DNA of 64,000 bases from Sphingomonadales bacterium (GTDB taxonomy: Bacteria > Pseudomonadota > Alphaproteobacteria > Sphingomonadales > Sphingomonadaceae). The position numbers and the translations under genes are program-made. The notes below the pieces were generated by a model. The model saw only the letters and a list, made by a program, of their open reading frames with translations, did no database searches and was not told the DNA's origin. This document shows positions 15,620-23,788 of this stretch, one piece after another. The DNA is taken from the NCBI GenBank assembly GCA_016707885.1, contig JADJGU010000006.1:1-64000 (forward strand), read 5' to 3'. Position 1 is the first letter of the stretch; the number at the start of each line of letters is the position of its first letter.

Positions 15620-16057
15620 TCAATCTTTCGGCGCGACAGCTCTCTTCGCTTCAGACCTAACGTCTTTGCGCAGTTTCAAGCGTTCCTTGCGCGGCAACGG
15701 CTTTTCAGCGGTAACCAGGCTTTCGATCAAACAATAGTCGCCGTTTACGGCTATCGCCCCAAATCGGTCAAAAGACGACGATCCGCGCGTGTCAAACGCG
15801 ATTCCATTCGCATAGTCGATTCCTCGGCAATTGCCGATGAACTTCGCATAATACCAACGGCGCTGACGATCTTCTATCCACAATCCGCGCTCTTCATTGG
15901 CCTCAAAATTGCGAATTCCGCCATGATTGGGAAACGCTATGCTGGCGTCAACGCCATATTCTTCCCATCCCTTCGCCTTCCCGGCATAAGCTGGAGCAGC
16001 TGATGTCGTCAGAACCAGCGCGCCGACGATGGCTGACAAATAATGTTTTGGCATCAT
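15620..16057 (-). CDS. secreted DUF6491-type protein
   Basis: A 145-residue exported protein with a clear signal peptide (residues 1-25, cleavage after AYA). The mature part has IRNFEANEERGLWIEDRQRRWYYAKF, split by the rule of the family into an interaction strand and a Trp/Tyr-rich strand. FIGNCRGIDYANGIAFDT and GDYCLIESLV follow and bring two conserved cysteines that could pair in the periplasm. This matches my recollection of DUF6491, small sphingomonad periplasmic proteins of unknown role. The C-terminus is strongly basic. It lies 18 bases downstream of tdk on the same strand. Confidence 0.65.
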   Translation of the reverse strand: MMPKHYLSAIVGALVLTTSAAPAYAGKAKGWEEYGVDASIAFPNHGGIRNFEANEERGLWIEDRQRRWYYAKFIGNCRGIDYANGIAFDTRGSSSFDRFGAIAVNGDYCLIESLVTAEKPLPRKERLKLRKDVRSEAKRAVAPKD

Positions 16058-16075
16058 GAAAACCTCCGAACAGGT

Positions 16076-16690
16076 TCATGCCGTTTCAAAGCTTAACCCT
16101 GAATGAGCAGCTGCCTCCCTTCGCGCCTCCATGAAATGGCGGCGGCACATGGAAATATAACGGTCATTTCCCCCAATTTCGGTCTGATTCCCGTCGATGA
16201 CGGCATGCCCCTCTGCATCGACACGCAAGTTCATCGTCGACTTGCGCCCGCAATGACAGACAGCCTTCAATTCAACCAAAGCGTCGGCAATACCGAGCAA
16301 CGCCGCCGAGCCGGGAAACAGTTCGGCTGCGAAATCTGTTCGCAAACCATAACACAGCACCGGTATGCCGGCTTCATCGGCAATGCGTGCCAATTGCAGC
16401 ACCTGTTCACGCGACAGAAATTGCGCTTCGTCGATTAGTATACAGGCGAGATGGTTGCGTTGATGCTCTGATACTATGTCGGTCCACAAATCGGTTTCGG
16501 GCGAAAATTTCTGCGCCTCCGTCTGCAAACCGATGCGCGAGGTCACATAGCCCTGCCCATAACGGTCATCGAGCGCTGCCGTCCAGACCATCGTGGCCAT
16601 TCCGCGCTCACGATAGTTGAAATCGGCCTGCAGCAAAGTGGTCGATTTTCCGGCGTTCATGGAGGAGTAATAGAAATACAGCTTAGCCAT
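16076..16690 (-). CDS. tdk: thymidine kinase (type II)
   Basis: A 204-residue kinase that phosphorylates thymidine with ATP for salvage. The P-loop is SSMNAGKST at residues 9-17, in place of the commoner GPMxSGKST. ILIDEAQFLS is Walker B with the catalytic Glu. AVCHCGRKSTMNLR and the later SMCRRHF carry the structural zinc cysteines, and GGNDRYISMC closes the lasso region. The length is typical. It is transcribed divergently from yceI with about 85 bases between the starts. Confidence 0.95.
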   Translation of the reverse strand: MAKLYFYYSSMNAGKSTTLLQADFNYRERGMATMVWTAALDDRYGQGYVTSRIGLQTEAQKFSPETDLWTDIVSEHQRNHLACILIDEAQFLSREQVLQLARIADEAGIPVLCYGLRTDFAAELFPGSAALLGIADALVELKAVCHCGRKSTMNLRVDAEGHAVIDGNQTEIGGNDRYISMCRRHFMEARREAAAHSGLSFETA

Positions 16691-16774
16691 CGCGCATACT
16701 TAATAGTCCCTACTGGACGAGCACAACCGCTATCTGCCATGGTTGCTGAAGGGACGCATAAAAGGAGTGCAAAA

Positions 16775-17356
16775 ATGCAGTGGAAAGCGACAGGCTGGTC
16801 GCTGGCAGCAGCTGTGCTGTTTGCAACAAGCGCTGCTTTGGCAGCACCAAATTACCGCTATTCTATTGACCCGGTGGCAAGCTCTGTCGATGCCAAGGTA
16901 TCTTTCCTGGGTATAGGAAACCGCAAAGCGATGTTCCCGGCACTTCGTGGCAGCGTGGTTCTGTCACCAGATCGCATGGATCAGATCAATCTCGACGTGT
17001 CGATAGACGCCACTCAGTTAAAGGCAGACGATAATGTCACAACCAAAAGGCTGAAAGGCCCGGATTTCTTCAACGTCGGCAAATATCCAACGGTGCGTTT
17101 TCAGGGCACACAACTTGCGATGACGAGCACCACATCGGGCGTAGTCCATGGCAATCTGACAGCGCGGGGAGTTACCCGCCCGGTCACGTTGAATGTGTCT
17201 TTCTCCTCCGCCCCTGCCAGTTCGGTCGGCAAAGAATCCATGCGGTTGACCGGCGTTACAACAATCAATCGCAAAGATTTCGGAATGACGGCCTATTCGC
17301 TCGTCGTCGGAAAAAAGGTGGCGATTACCATTCGGACAAAGTTACTGCCCGGCTAA
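16775..17356 (+). CDS. periplasmic YceI-family protein
   Basis: A 193-residue exported lipocalin-like protein. I start it at ATG 16775 because AAGGAG precedes it; the frame reaches back to 16739. The signal peptide ends near ALAAP (about residue 24). The YceI pattern is plain: YSIDPVASSVDAKVSFLG at the start, TKRLKGPDFFNVGKYPTVRF in the middle, and VHGNLTARGVTRPVTLNVSF with INRKDFGMTAYSLVVGKKV at the end. YceI barrels bind isoprenoid or fatty-amide ligands; some are induced by high pH or osmotic stress. It is the only plus-strand gene inside the minus-strand translation cluster. Confidence 0.92.
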   Translation: MQWKATGWSLAAAVLFATSAALAAPNYRYSIDPVASSVDAKVSFLGIGNRKAMFPALRGSVVLSPDRMDQINLDVSIDATQLKADDNVTTKRLKGPDFFNVGKYPTVRFQGTQLAMTSTTSGVVHGNLTARGVTRPVTLNVSFSSAPASSVGKESMRLTGVTTINRKDFGMTAYSLVVGKKVAITIRTKLLPG

Positions 17357-17374
17357 AATATCCAAGCAATACTA

Positions 17375-17779
17375 TCAGGCGGCGTCGTCTGACCCCAGAT
17401 CCTGAACGACGTGCGGATTCGACAGTAATTTTTCGATATGGCTGGCTTCGTCAAAACTTTCATCGGCCAAAAATTTGAGCTTTGCCGCATATTTCAAGCG
17501 GACCCGCGATGCGACTTCGCGCTGCAGGAAAGCCGTATTGGTCCTCAACGCTTTGAGCACCTCTTCCTCATCTGCCCCGAGTAACGACTTCACAAATACC
17601 GTTGCATGCCGAAGGTCGGGAGATAGACGCACTTCGGTGATGCTTACGCTGTGGCTGGTGAGTATATCATCATGCACATCGCCGCGCGCCAGCAGTTCCG
17701 AGAGGATATGACGGAACTGTTCCCCCACCCGCAGCAAGCGGACCGAGCGGCCTTCGGGGGTTTCGTTGTGGCGTGCCAT
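17375..17779 (-). CDS. rbfA: 30S ribosome-binding factor RbfA
   Basis: A 134-residue KH-fold protein needed for late maturation of the 30S subunit and for cold adaptation. I start it at ATG 17779 (MARHNETPEGRSVRLLRVGEQ), which overlaps the preceding stop by one base (TAATG); a longer frame to 17860 lies inside the thioesterase gene. Family features are GEQFRHILSELLARG, ITEVRLSPDLRHATVFVKSL and the RLKYAAKLKFLADESFDEASHIEKLL block split by its central Pro-less helix. It is last in rimP-nusA-ylxR-infB-paaI-rbfA. Confidence 0.95.
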   Translation of the reverse strand: MARHNETPEGRSVRLLRVGEQFRHILSELLARGDVHDDILTSHSVSITEVRLSPDLRHATVFVKSLLGADEEEVLKALRTNTAFLQREVASRVRLKYAAKLKFLADESFDEASHIEKLLSNPHVVQDLGSDDAA

Positions 17780-18192
17780 TAGCTGGCCCCACCAGGTATG
17801 GGCGTTGGAATAGCCGTGGAGGTTGAACGCGCGTAGAGCGTTGTCCAGCTCTCGTCCCAAAGTTCGCCTTCGAGGAATATCACGCGTCGACCACGGCGTA
17901 CTACTCTGCCTTTGCCCATCAAGGATCCAGCAGGGATGAGCTTCAGCAATGTCATCGAAATTTCGAGATTGAGCGGTGCTTCGGTTCCACCGGTTGCCTG
18001 AACATGAGCCCAGCCCATCGCTTCATCAAGGAAACCGGCCACCAATCCGCCCTGCACGCCGCCACGCCCAGTTATGAAGCTGTCCGGCGCGTTGAAGCGC
18101 ATGGTGATGGTTTCGCTGACGGGATCGAAGTCAACAAACTCCGCCCCCATCAGATCAACATGCGCACCGCCCTTTCCAAGGAACTCCGTCAC
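17779..18192 (-). CDS. PaaI-family hot-dog thioesterase
   Basis: A 137-residue hot-dog-fold protein. GRGGVQGGLVAGFLDEAMGWAHV is the PaaI-type active helix with the Asp/Glu of this family, and NLEISMTLLKLIPAGSLMGKGRVVRRGRRVIFLEGEL is the following sheet. These enzymes hydrolyse acyl-CoA or aryl-CoA thioesters; the substrate is unknown. The start is GTG at 18192, which overlaps the infB stop (GTGA), and its stop overlaps rbfA. An unrelated metabolic gene is thus translationally tied into the infB-rbfA operon. Confidence 0.88.
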   Translation of the reverse strand: MTEFLGKGGAHVDLMGAEFVDFDPVSETITMRFNAPDSFITGRGGVQGGLVAGFLDEAMGWAHVQATGGTEAPLNLEISMTLLKLIPAGSLMGKGRVVRRGRRVIFLEGELWDESWTTLYARSTSTAIPTPIPGGAS

Positions 18193-20711
18193 AGCGTCCG
18201 TTCACGCTCCTCGACTTCAAAGATTTCGAGCATATCGCCCGCCTTGATGTCGTTGGTATCCTGAAGCACGACACCGCATTCGAGGCCGGCACGAACTTCG
18301 TCGACATCGTCCTTGAAACGACGCAACGAGGCAATGACGGTCTTCGAAACGATAACGTCTTCGCGGGTAAGGCGCGTGTGATAGCCCTTCCGGATATGGC
18401 CTTCGAGGACGAGCAAGCCAGCGGCCTTGTCCTTCTTGCCCGCGTTGAACACATCCTTGATTTCGGCACGGCCAACCACGGTTTCGATGATTTCGGGACC
18501 GAGGATACCCGCCATTTCCTTGGCGACATCTTCGGTGAGGTGATAGATCACATCGAAATATTTGAACCGTGTCTTTTCGCGCTGCGCAATCTCGCGTGCC
18601 TTAGCATTCGGACGGACGTTGAAGCCGATGATCGGCGCCTTGGTCGCGTTGGCCAGCGTTACGTCGCTTTCGGTGATGGCACCCACGCCTGATTGCAGAA
18701 CGCGAACCTTGATTTCGTCGGTCGAAATCTTGTTCAACGCGTTGATAATTGCTTCAACCGAACCCTGCACGTCAGCTTTGATGACAACGGCAAATTCTTT
18801 CGCGCGATTGGCAGCCAATGACGAGAACATATTGTCCACCGTAACTGGAGCCTGCGTCGTTCGCTTCAGTTTCGCCTGCTCCTTACGATAGGCCGCCACT
18901 TCACGGGCACGGGCTTCATTTTCGACCACAGTCAAAACGTCGCCAGCCTTGGGAACGCCGCCAAGACCAAGGACCTCGACAGGCATTGACGGTGTGGCTT
19001 CCTTGATCTGCTGTCCCTTGTCGTTGATTAGCGCGCGGACCTTACCCGATTCTTCGCCGACAACCAGAACGTCGCCAGTGCGCAGCGTGCCGCGTTTGAT
19101 CAGCAGTGTTGCGACGGCACCGCGGCCCTTATCCAGCTTGGCTTCAACCACAATGGCTTCGGCCGAACGGTCAGGATTGGCGCTGAGTTCCATGAGTTCA
19201 GCCTGCAACGCCAGTTTTTCGAGCAGGTCATCGAGACCGGTTTTTTTCAGCGCCGAGATTTCGACGTCCTGAACTTCACCGCCCATCTTTTCGACAACAA
19301 CTTCATGTTCGAGGAGTCGTTCGCGGATGCGCTGCGGGTTGGCTCCATCTTTGTCGCATTTGTTGATAGCAACAATCATCGGAACATTGGCCGAGCGGGC
19401 GTGATTGATGGCCTCAATCGTCTGCGGCATGATGCCGTCATCCGCCGCTACTACCAATATGATGATGTCGGTAACCATCGCGCCACGTGCACGCATTTCC
19501 GTGAAAGCTTCGTGGCCCGGCGTGTCTAGGAAGGTGATCGTGTCACCGCCCTTGGTCTTCACCTGATAGGCGCCGATATGCTGGGTAATGCCGCCAGCTT
19601 CACCCGACTGGACATTGGCACCGCGCAAAGCATCGAGCAGCGAGGTCTTACCATGATCGACATGGCCCATGACAGCCACGACTGGTGGACGCGGCTTCAA
19701 TGTTTCGGGGACATCAACATCTTCGTCATTGATGATGTCGACGTCTGAATCAGACACGCGGTTGATATTGTGACCGAATTCCGTAACCAGCAGTTCTGCC
19801 GTATCCTGATCGATTGTCTGCGTCAGCGTGACCGGCATGCCCATCTTGAACAAGGCCTTCACCAAATCGCTGCCCTTTTCGGCCATGCGAATGGCCAATT
19901 CCTGCACGGTGATCGCTTCGGGAACGATGACGTCGCGCGACTGCTTCGGCTGCGCATCGCGTTGCATGCCCGACATGTGCGAACGACGTTCCTTTTCACG
20001 CGCGCGCTTCAATGCGGCGAGCGAACGGGCGCGGGCTCCTTCATCGTCGTCCAGTGCACGGGTAACGGTCAGCCTGCCTGACTGGCGGCGGTTGTCGGTG
20101 CGATCACGTGTCGGTTTTTGTGGAGGCTTTTTGTGATCCTTGGCCTCTTCACGTTCGACAGGCGCAGGTGCAGGACGCTTGGGTGCTTCAACCGGCGTAA
20201 AGCGGCGCGGCGGAGGCGGCGATGCACCGTCATCGGCGGCGGCCGGAGCTTCTTCCATTGGCGCAGCTTCGACAGCTGCAGCCTTGGGGCTCTCAGTCTC
20301 TTGCTTACGATTTTCCTCGGCGCGGCGACGCTCTTCTTCATTCTGGCGTGCGCGCTCTTCCTCTTCACGACGGCGATTTTCTTCGAGCATCGCAAGACGT
20401 GCTTCTTCCGCCTGACGAAGCAACAGCGCCTGACGCTCCTGCCGCGAAAGCATCGAATCCGCTTCGGAAACCGGCTTTGGCCGGGGGGCAGCTGCCGCAG
20501 GAGGCGGCGGAGGTGGAAGTGGCGGAGGTGCCACTTCGGCTTCGGCAGCATAGCCGGGTTTGCCAACAAGCTTCTTGCGCTTCACCTCGACCACCACCTT
20601 GTTGGTGCGGCCATGGCTAAAGGTCTGCTTCACTTCGCCCGACTCCACGGCACGCTTCAGCCCCAGAGGCTTGCGACCCAGTGTCGGTTTGTTTTCGGTA
20701 TCATCACTCAT
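18189..20711 (-). CDS. infB: translation initiation factor IF-2
   Basis: An 840-residue GTPase that brings initiator fMet-tRNA to the 30S subunit. The first 45 residues are the IF2-associated N-terminal domain (GRKPLGLKRAVESGEVKQTF). Then come a poly-Pro linker and a long charged Glu/Arg region (about 85-260), and the IF2_N domain (QELAIRMAEKGSDLVKALF). The G domain begins with GHVDHGKT (349-356), with DTPGHEAF and NKCD downstream. Domains II, III and IV end in GDMLEIFEVEERER. The start has no close alternative. It is the core of the nusA-infB operon, 17 bases after ylxR. Confidence 0.98.
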   Translation of the reverse strand: MSDDTENKPTLGRKPLGLKRAVESGEVKQTFSHGRTNKVVVEVKRKKLVGKPGYAAEAEVAPPPLPPPPPPAAAAPRPKPVSEADSMLSRQERQALLLRQAEEARLAMLEENRRREEEERARQNEEERRRAEENRKQETESPKAAAVEAAPMEEAPAAADDGASPPPPRRFTPVEAPKRPAPAPVEREEAKDHKKPPQKPTRDRTDNRRQSGRLTVTRALDDDEGARARSLAALKRAREKERRSHMSGMQRDAQPKQSRDVIVPEAITVQELAIRMAEKGSDLVKALFKMGMPVTLTQTIDQDTAELLVTEFGHNINRVSDSDVDIINDEDVDVPETLKPRPPVVAVMGHVDHGKTSLLDALRGANVQSGEAGGITQHIGAYQVKTKGGDTITFLDTPGHEAFTEMRARGAMVTDIIILVVAADDGIMPQTIEAINHARSANVPMIVAINKCDKDGANPQRIRERLLEHEVVVEKMGGEVQDVEISALKKTGLDDLLEKLALQAELMELSANPDRSAEAIVVEAKLDKGRGAVATLLIKRGTLRTGDVLVVGEESGKVRALINDKGQQIKEATPSMPVEVLGLGGVPKAGDVLTVVENEARAREVAAYRKEQAKLKRTTQAPVTVDNMFSSLAANRAKEFAVVIKADVQGSVEAIINALNKISTDEIKVRVLQSGVGAITESDVTLANATKAPIIGFNVRPNAKAREIAQREKTRFKYFDVIYHLTEDVAKEMAGILGPEIIETVVGRAEIKDVFNAGKKDKAAGLLVLEGHIRKGYHTRLTREDVIVSKTVIASLRRFKDDVDEVRAGLECGVVLQDTNDIKAGDMLEIFEVEERERTL

Positions 20712-20728
20712 TAGAACAGACCTTGCCT

Positions 20729-21430
20729 TTAACTATTCGCATTGCGGGATGCCGCATTTGCACGGGCATCCGCTGAAGCGGCGCCGGGCGCGATACTGCA
20801 TCCGATAAAATAAAGCCAGCGGTCGAGGTGATGTTTCACCCGGTCCGCTGCATGTTCGTCGGTTATTGCGACATGCACGGCGTTTCCGCGCCCCAATGCC
20901 GCCGAAAGGGCGTCGCGGTCAACGGGAAGTTTGACACCCGCCTTGCCGCTGCCTTCTTCGCCTTCTCCTACGCGCCAACTTTGATCGCGTTTTGATGCGC
21001 CGTCGACGCTGGCATCCGCAGCATGGAGCAAAAGCGCCACAGCGCCGGATCTGGCCGCTGCATCGACTTTTTCAGCACCGGCAACCAGATTTGATGCTCT
21101 CGCCTCCAGTCCAAGCCGGTCGAGCGTCGCCTTTTCCAGATTGCTTCGAATGCGCTCAGCCAGATCGTCCGGGCAATCTATTTTTTCGGCCTTCAAAGTC
21201 CGTTTGAGCTGCCCGGCAAGTTTTCCTTTGGCCTGCGCCTGCACAAGTTCGTCATATGGCACACCGATCCACGCGCCTCGACCTGGGGCTTTGCCATGGA
21301 TATCGGGAGCAACCTGCCCATCAGGGCCAAGCGCAAGCCGGATGAGCAGGTGCTGTGGCACCCGCTCCCCGCTCAATATGCACTTCCTTACGGGAGTATG
21401 TGGATCCTCATTGGGAGTCTTCCGCGACAA
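20729..21430 (-). CDS. ylxR: YlxR (DUF448) nucleic-acid-binding protein with a C-terminal L7Ae-like part
   Basis: About 233 residues. The N-terminal 80 match YlxR: RKCILSGERVPQHLLIRLALGPDGQVAPDIHGKAPGRGAW (split here at the Gly loop) with the conserved GRGAW. The C-terminal half has DAAARSGAVALLLHAADAS and AVHVAITDEHAADRVKHHLDRW, similar to the L7Ae-type domain often fused to YlxR in Alphaproteobacteria. I place the start at TTG 21430, with GAGGAGG 7 bases upstream, giving MSRKTPNEDPHTPVRKC. Longer frames reach 21493 but overlap nusA by 86 bases. Function: a nucleoid or tRNA-processing-linked RNA/DNA binder in other bacteria. Confidence 0.85.
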   Translation of the reverse strand: MSRKTPNEDPHTPVRKCILSGERVPQHLLIRLALGPDGQVAPDIHGKAPGRGAWIGVPYDELVQAQAKGKLAGQLKRTLKAEKIDCPDDLAERIRSNLEKATLDRLGLEARASNLVAGAEKVDAAARSGAVALLLHAADASVDGASKRDQSWRVGEGEEGSGKAGVKLPVDRDALSAALGRGNAVHVAITDEHAADRVKHHLDRWLYFIGCSIAPGAASADARANAASRNANS

Positions 21431-23039
21431 CGGCGTCCTCCTCTTCAAACCCTGGCGCAGTTGCGCCATCTTCATCTTCGAACCAATGCGCACGGGCAGC
21501 CATGATGATTTCGTTGCCCTGTTCTTCGTTCAGCCCAAAGACTGCAAGGATACCGGGCTTTTCTTCGGTACGCGTACGACGGTTGTCGCTGCGACGCTGT
21601 TCGCCACGGCCCTTCTGGATGAGTTCGTCGGTCGCTAGATCGGCCAAATCATCCAGCGTCTTGATACCAGCTTTACCCAATGTGACGAGCATCGCTTCGG
21701 TGAGGTGGGGAAGTTCGGCAAGCGCGTCTTCAACACCCAGTTCACGGCGTTCAGCACGTGCGGCCTCTTCCTTGCGTTCAAGAGCTTCAACGGCACGACT
21801 TTGGAGTTCTTCCGCCAGTTCATCGTCCAGACCTTCGATGCCAGCGATTTCCTCAAGCGCCACATAGGCCACTTCTTCGAGTTCGCTAAAGCCTTCGGCA
21901 ACCAGAAGCTGCGCGAGCGTTTCATCGACATCAAGTTCCTGCTGGAACATTTCCGAACGCTCGACAAATTCCTTCTGGCGCTTCTCGCTCGATTCTGCCT
22001 CGGTCATGATGTCGATCGCGCGACCGGTCAGCTGACTGGCGAGACGGACATTCTGGCCACGACGGCCGATGGCAAGGCTCAGTTGGTCGTCGGGAACGAC
22101 AACCTCGATGCGGCCTTCTTCCTCGTCGATCAGCACGCGGCTGACCTGCGCGGGCTGAAGCGCGTTGACGACGAAGGTTGCTGCATCTTCCGACCAGGGG
22201 ATGATGTCGATCTTTTCGCCCTGCATTTCCTGCACGACGGCCTGTACGCGGCTGCCCTTCATCCCGACGCATGCACCGACAGGGTCGATCGAGCTGTCAT
22301 AGCTGATCACGCCAATCTTGGCGCGGCTACCCGGATCGCGGGCAGCAGCCTTGATTTCGATGATGCCATCATAAATTTCAGGCACTTCCTGCGCGAAAAG
22401 CTTCTTCATGAAGTCGGGATGCGCACGGCTGAGCAGGATTTGCGGGCCGCGATTTTCGCGCACAACCTTTAGGATCAGCGCGCGGACGCGGTCACCAGGG
22501 CGCACCACTTCGCGCGGGATCTGCTGGTCACGGCGGATAACGCCTTCAGCACGGCCAAGGTCGACAACGACATGGCCGAATTCGACCGACTTGACCACGC
22601 CGGTGATGATTTCGCCCGAGCGATCCTTGAATTCTTCAAACTGGCGCTCGCGCTCAGCATCGCGAACCTTCTGGAAGATGACCTGCTTTGCCGACTGCGC
22701 GTCGATACGGCCCAGATCAACGGGGGGCAGCGGATCGACGATGAAATCGCCAACCTTGGCATCCTTTTGCAGCTTTTCGGCCTGCTTGATATCGACCTGC
22801 TTGAAATAGTCTTCGACCACTTCAACAACCTCAACAACGCGCCACAGGCGAAGGTCGCCAGTCTGCGTATCTAGTTTTGCGCGAATGTCGTTTTCGGCAC
22901 CATAGCGGGCCCGCGCTGCGCGCTGGATCGCTTCTTCAAGTGCTTCGACGACGATCGCCTTGTCGATCATCTTTTCGCTGGCAACTGCGTTGGCGATAGC
23001 AAGCAGTTCTGCCTTGTTGGCGGCTATCGGATTGGCCAT
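21408..23039 (-). CDS. nusA: transcription termination/antitermination protein NusA
   Basis: A 543-residue RNA polymerase accessory factor for pausing, termination and antitermination. In order: N-terminal polymerase-binding domain (AIVVEALEEAIQRAARARYG), S1 domain (IITGVVKSVEFGHVVVDLGRAEGVI), KH1/KH2 (SYDSSIDPVGACVGMKGSRVQAVVQEMQGEKIDII across the loop, and LAIGRRGQNVRLASQLTGRAIDI), then two acidic helix-hairpin-helix repeats (FSELEEVAYVALEEIAGIEGLDDE-type). The C-terminus is acidic. The ATG at 23039 follows rimP by 3 bases. The ylxR start lies inside its last codons. Confidence 0.98.
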   Translation of the reverse strand: MANPIAANKAELLAIANAVASEKMIDKAIVVEALEEAIQRAARARYGAENDIRAKLDTQTGDLRLWRVVEVVEVVEDYFKQVDIKQAEKLQKDAKVGDFIVDPLPPVDLGRIDAQSAKQVIFQKVRDAERERQFEEFKDRSGEIITGVVKSVEFGHVVVDLGRAEGVIRRDQQIPREVVRPGDRVRALILKVVRENRGPQILLSRAHPDFMKKLFAQEVPEIYDGIIEIKAAARDPGSRAKIGVISYDSSIDPVGACVGMKGSRVQAVVQEMQGEKIDIIPWSEDAATFVVNALQPAQVSRVLIDEEEGRIEVVVPDDQLSLAIGRRGQNVRLASQLTGRAIDIMTEAESSEKRQKEFVERSEMFQQELDVDETLAQLLVAEGFSELEEVAYVALEEIAGIEGLDDELAEELQSRAVEALERKEEAARAERRELGVEDALAELPHLTEAMLVTLGKAGIKTLDDLADLATDELIQKGRGEQRRSDNRRTRTEEKPGILAVFGLNEEQGNEIIMAARAHWFEDEDGATAPGFEEEDAVVAEDSQ

Positions 23040-23042
23040 AGC

Positions 23043-23600
23043 TTAGTCTTCCTGTACGTCGTCTGGAGTTTCTTCTTCAATTGCATCGGCCCCAGCGCTG
23101 TTGAGCGGCGCAGTCGACGCAATCAGCCGGTCTGTCAAGACCAGCTTGGCGGAATATATATTGGAAAAGGCAATTGCGTGGGTGGCGCCAGTACGATCGG
23201 TTATCGAAACCACTTCGCCGTCGACGCCTGCAAGTTCACCGCGAAACCTTTTCTGGTTTTCAATAGGCTCGATTGCCTCGATTTTGGCTTCATGCCCTGC
23301 CCACTCGGCAAAGTCCTTCAGCCGGGTCAGAGGGCGATCGATGCCCGGGGAGCTGACTTCGAGCCGATAGGCCTCTTCGATCGGGTCCAGCTCATCAAAC
23401 AGGTCCGAGATCCGGTGCGACAGTGCGGCACAATCATCGATAACAAGCTGGCCCGTTTCCGGTCGCTCCGCCATCACCTGTAATGTCGGCTCATCGGAAC
23501 CTTCCGCGCCGCGATCAAACCAGGCCACGCGCACCAGATCGAAACCTAGAGCTTCGGCTTCAGGTGCGATGAGTGCGGCAAGCTTTGTCAAATCGGGCAT
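23043..23600 (-). CDS. rimP: ribosome maturation factor RimP
   Basis: A 185-residue 30S maturation factor. I use ATG 23600 (MPDLTKLAALIAPEAEALGFDLVRVAWF), as in homologues; upstream codons to 23738 are a leader that happens to be open. Hallmarks are DCAALSHRISDLFDELDPIEEAYRLEVSSPGIDRPL, seen as DDCAALSHRI and the strand YRLEVSSPGIDRPLT, and the C-terminal SH3-like domain. The C-terminus is acidic. It is the first gene of rimP-nusA-ylxR-infB-paaI-rbfA and sits 3 bases before nusA. Confidence 0.94.
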   Translation of the reverse strand: MPDLTKLAALIAPEAEALGFDLVRVAWFDRGAEGSDEPTLQVMAERPETGQLVIDDCAALSHRISDLFDELDPIEEAYRLEVSSPGIDRPLTRLKDFAEWAGHEAKIEAIEPIENQKRFRGELAGVDGEVVSITDRTGATHAIAFSNIYSAKLVLTDRLIASTAPLNSAGADAIEEETPDDVQED

Positions 23601-23697
23601 GGTGTTCCAAAACAGTCGATGACAAAGCGAATGGCCGATTGCGCCGGCCCCTTTCGGCGCCAGCCCCTTCAGTGTTTCGCAATGTCGGGATAAACCC

Positions 23698-23726
23698 CAT
23701 CTAGTCGGCGGCGAGGTGAAATGCAA
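23698..23726 (-). promoter_or_regulatory. candidate sigma-70 promoter of the rimP-nusA-infB operon
   Basis: On the minus strand TTGCAT (23726-23721) and TAGATG (23703-23698) are spaced by exactly 17 bases, about 98 bases before the rimP start. The implied leader contains a GC-rich stem-loop (around GGGGCTGGCGCC). It matches the -35/-10 consensus at 4 of 6 (TTG.. and TA.A..) positions each, so it is plausible rather than strong. Confidence 0.4.
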
Positions 23727-23788
23727 CCCTCTTGCCAAAGTTGCGTTCCATTCGCATCTAGTCGCCGGAATATAAGAGGAGCCCCCCC

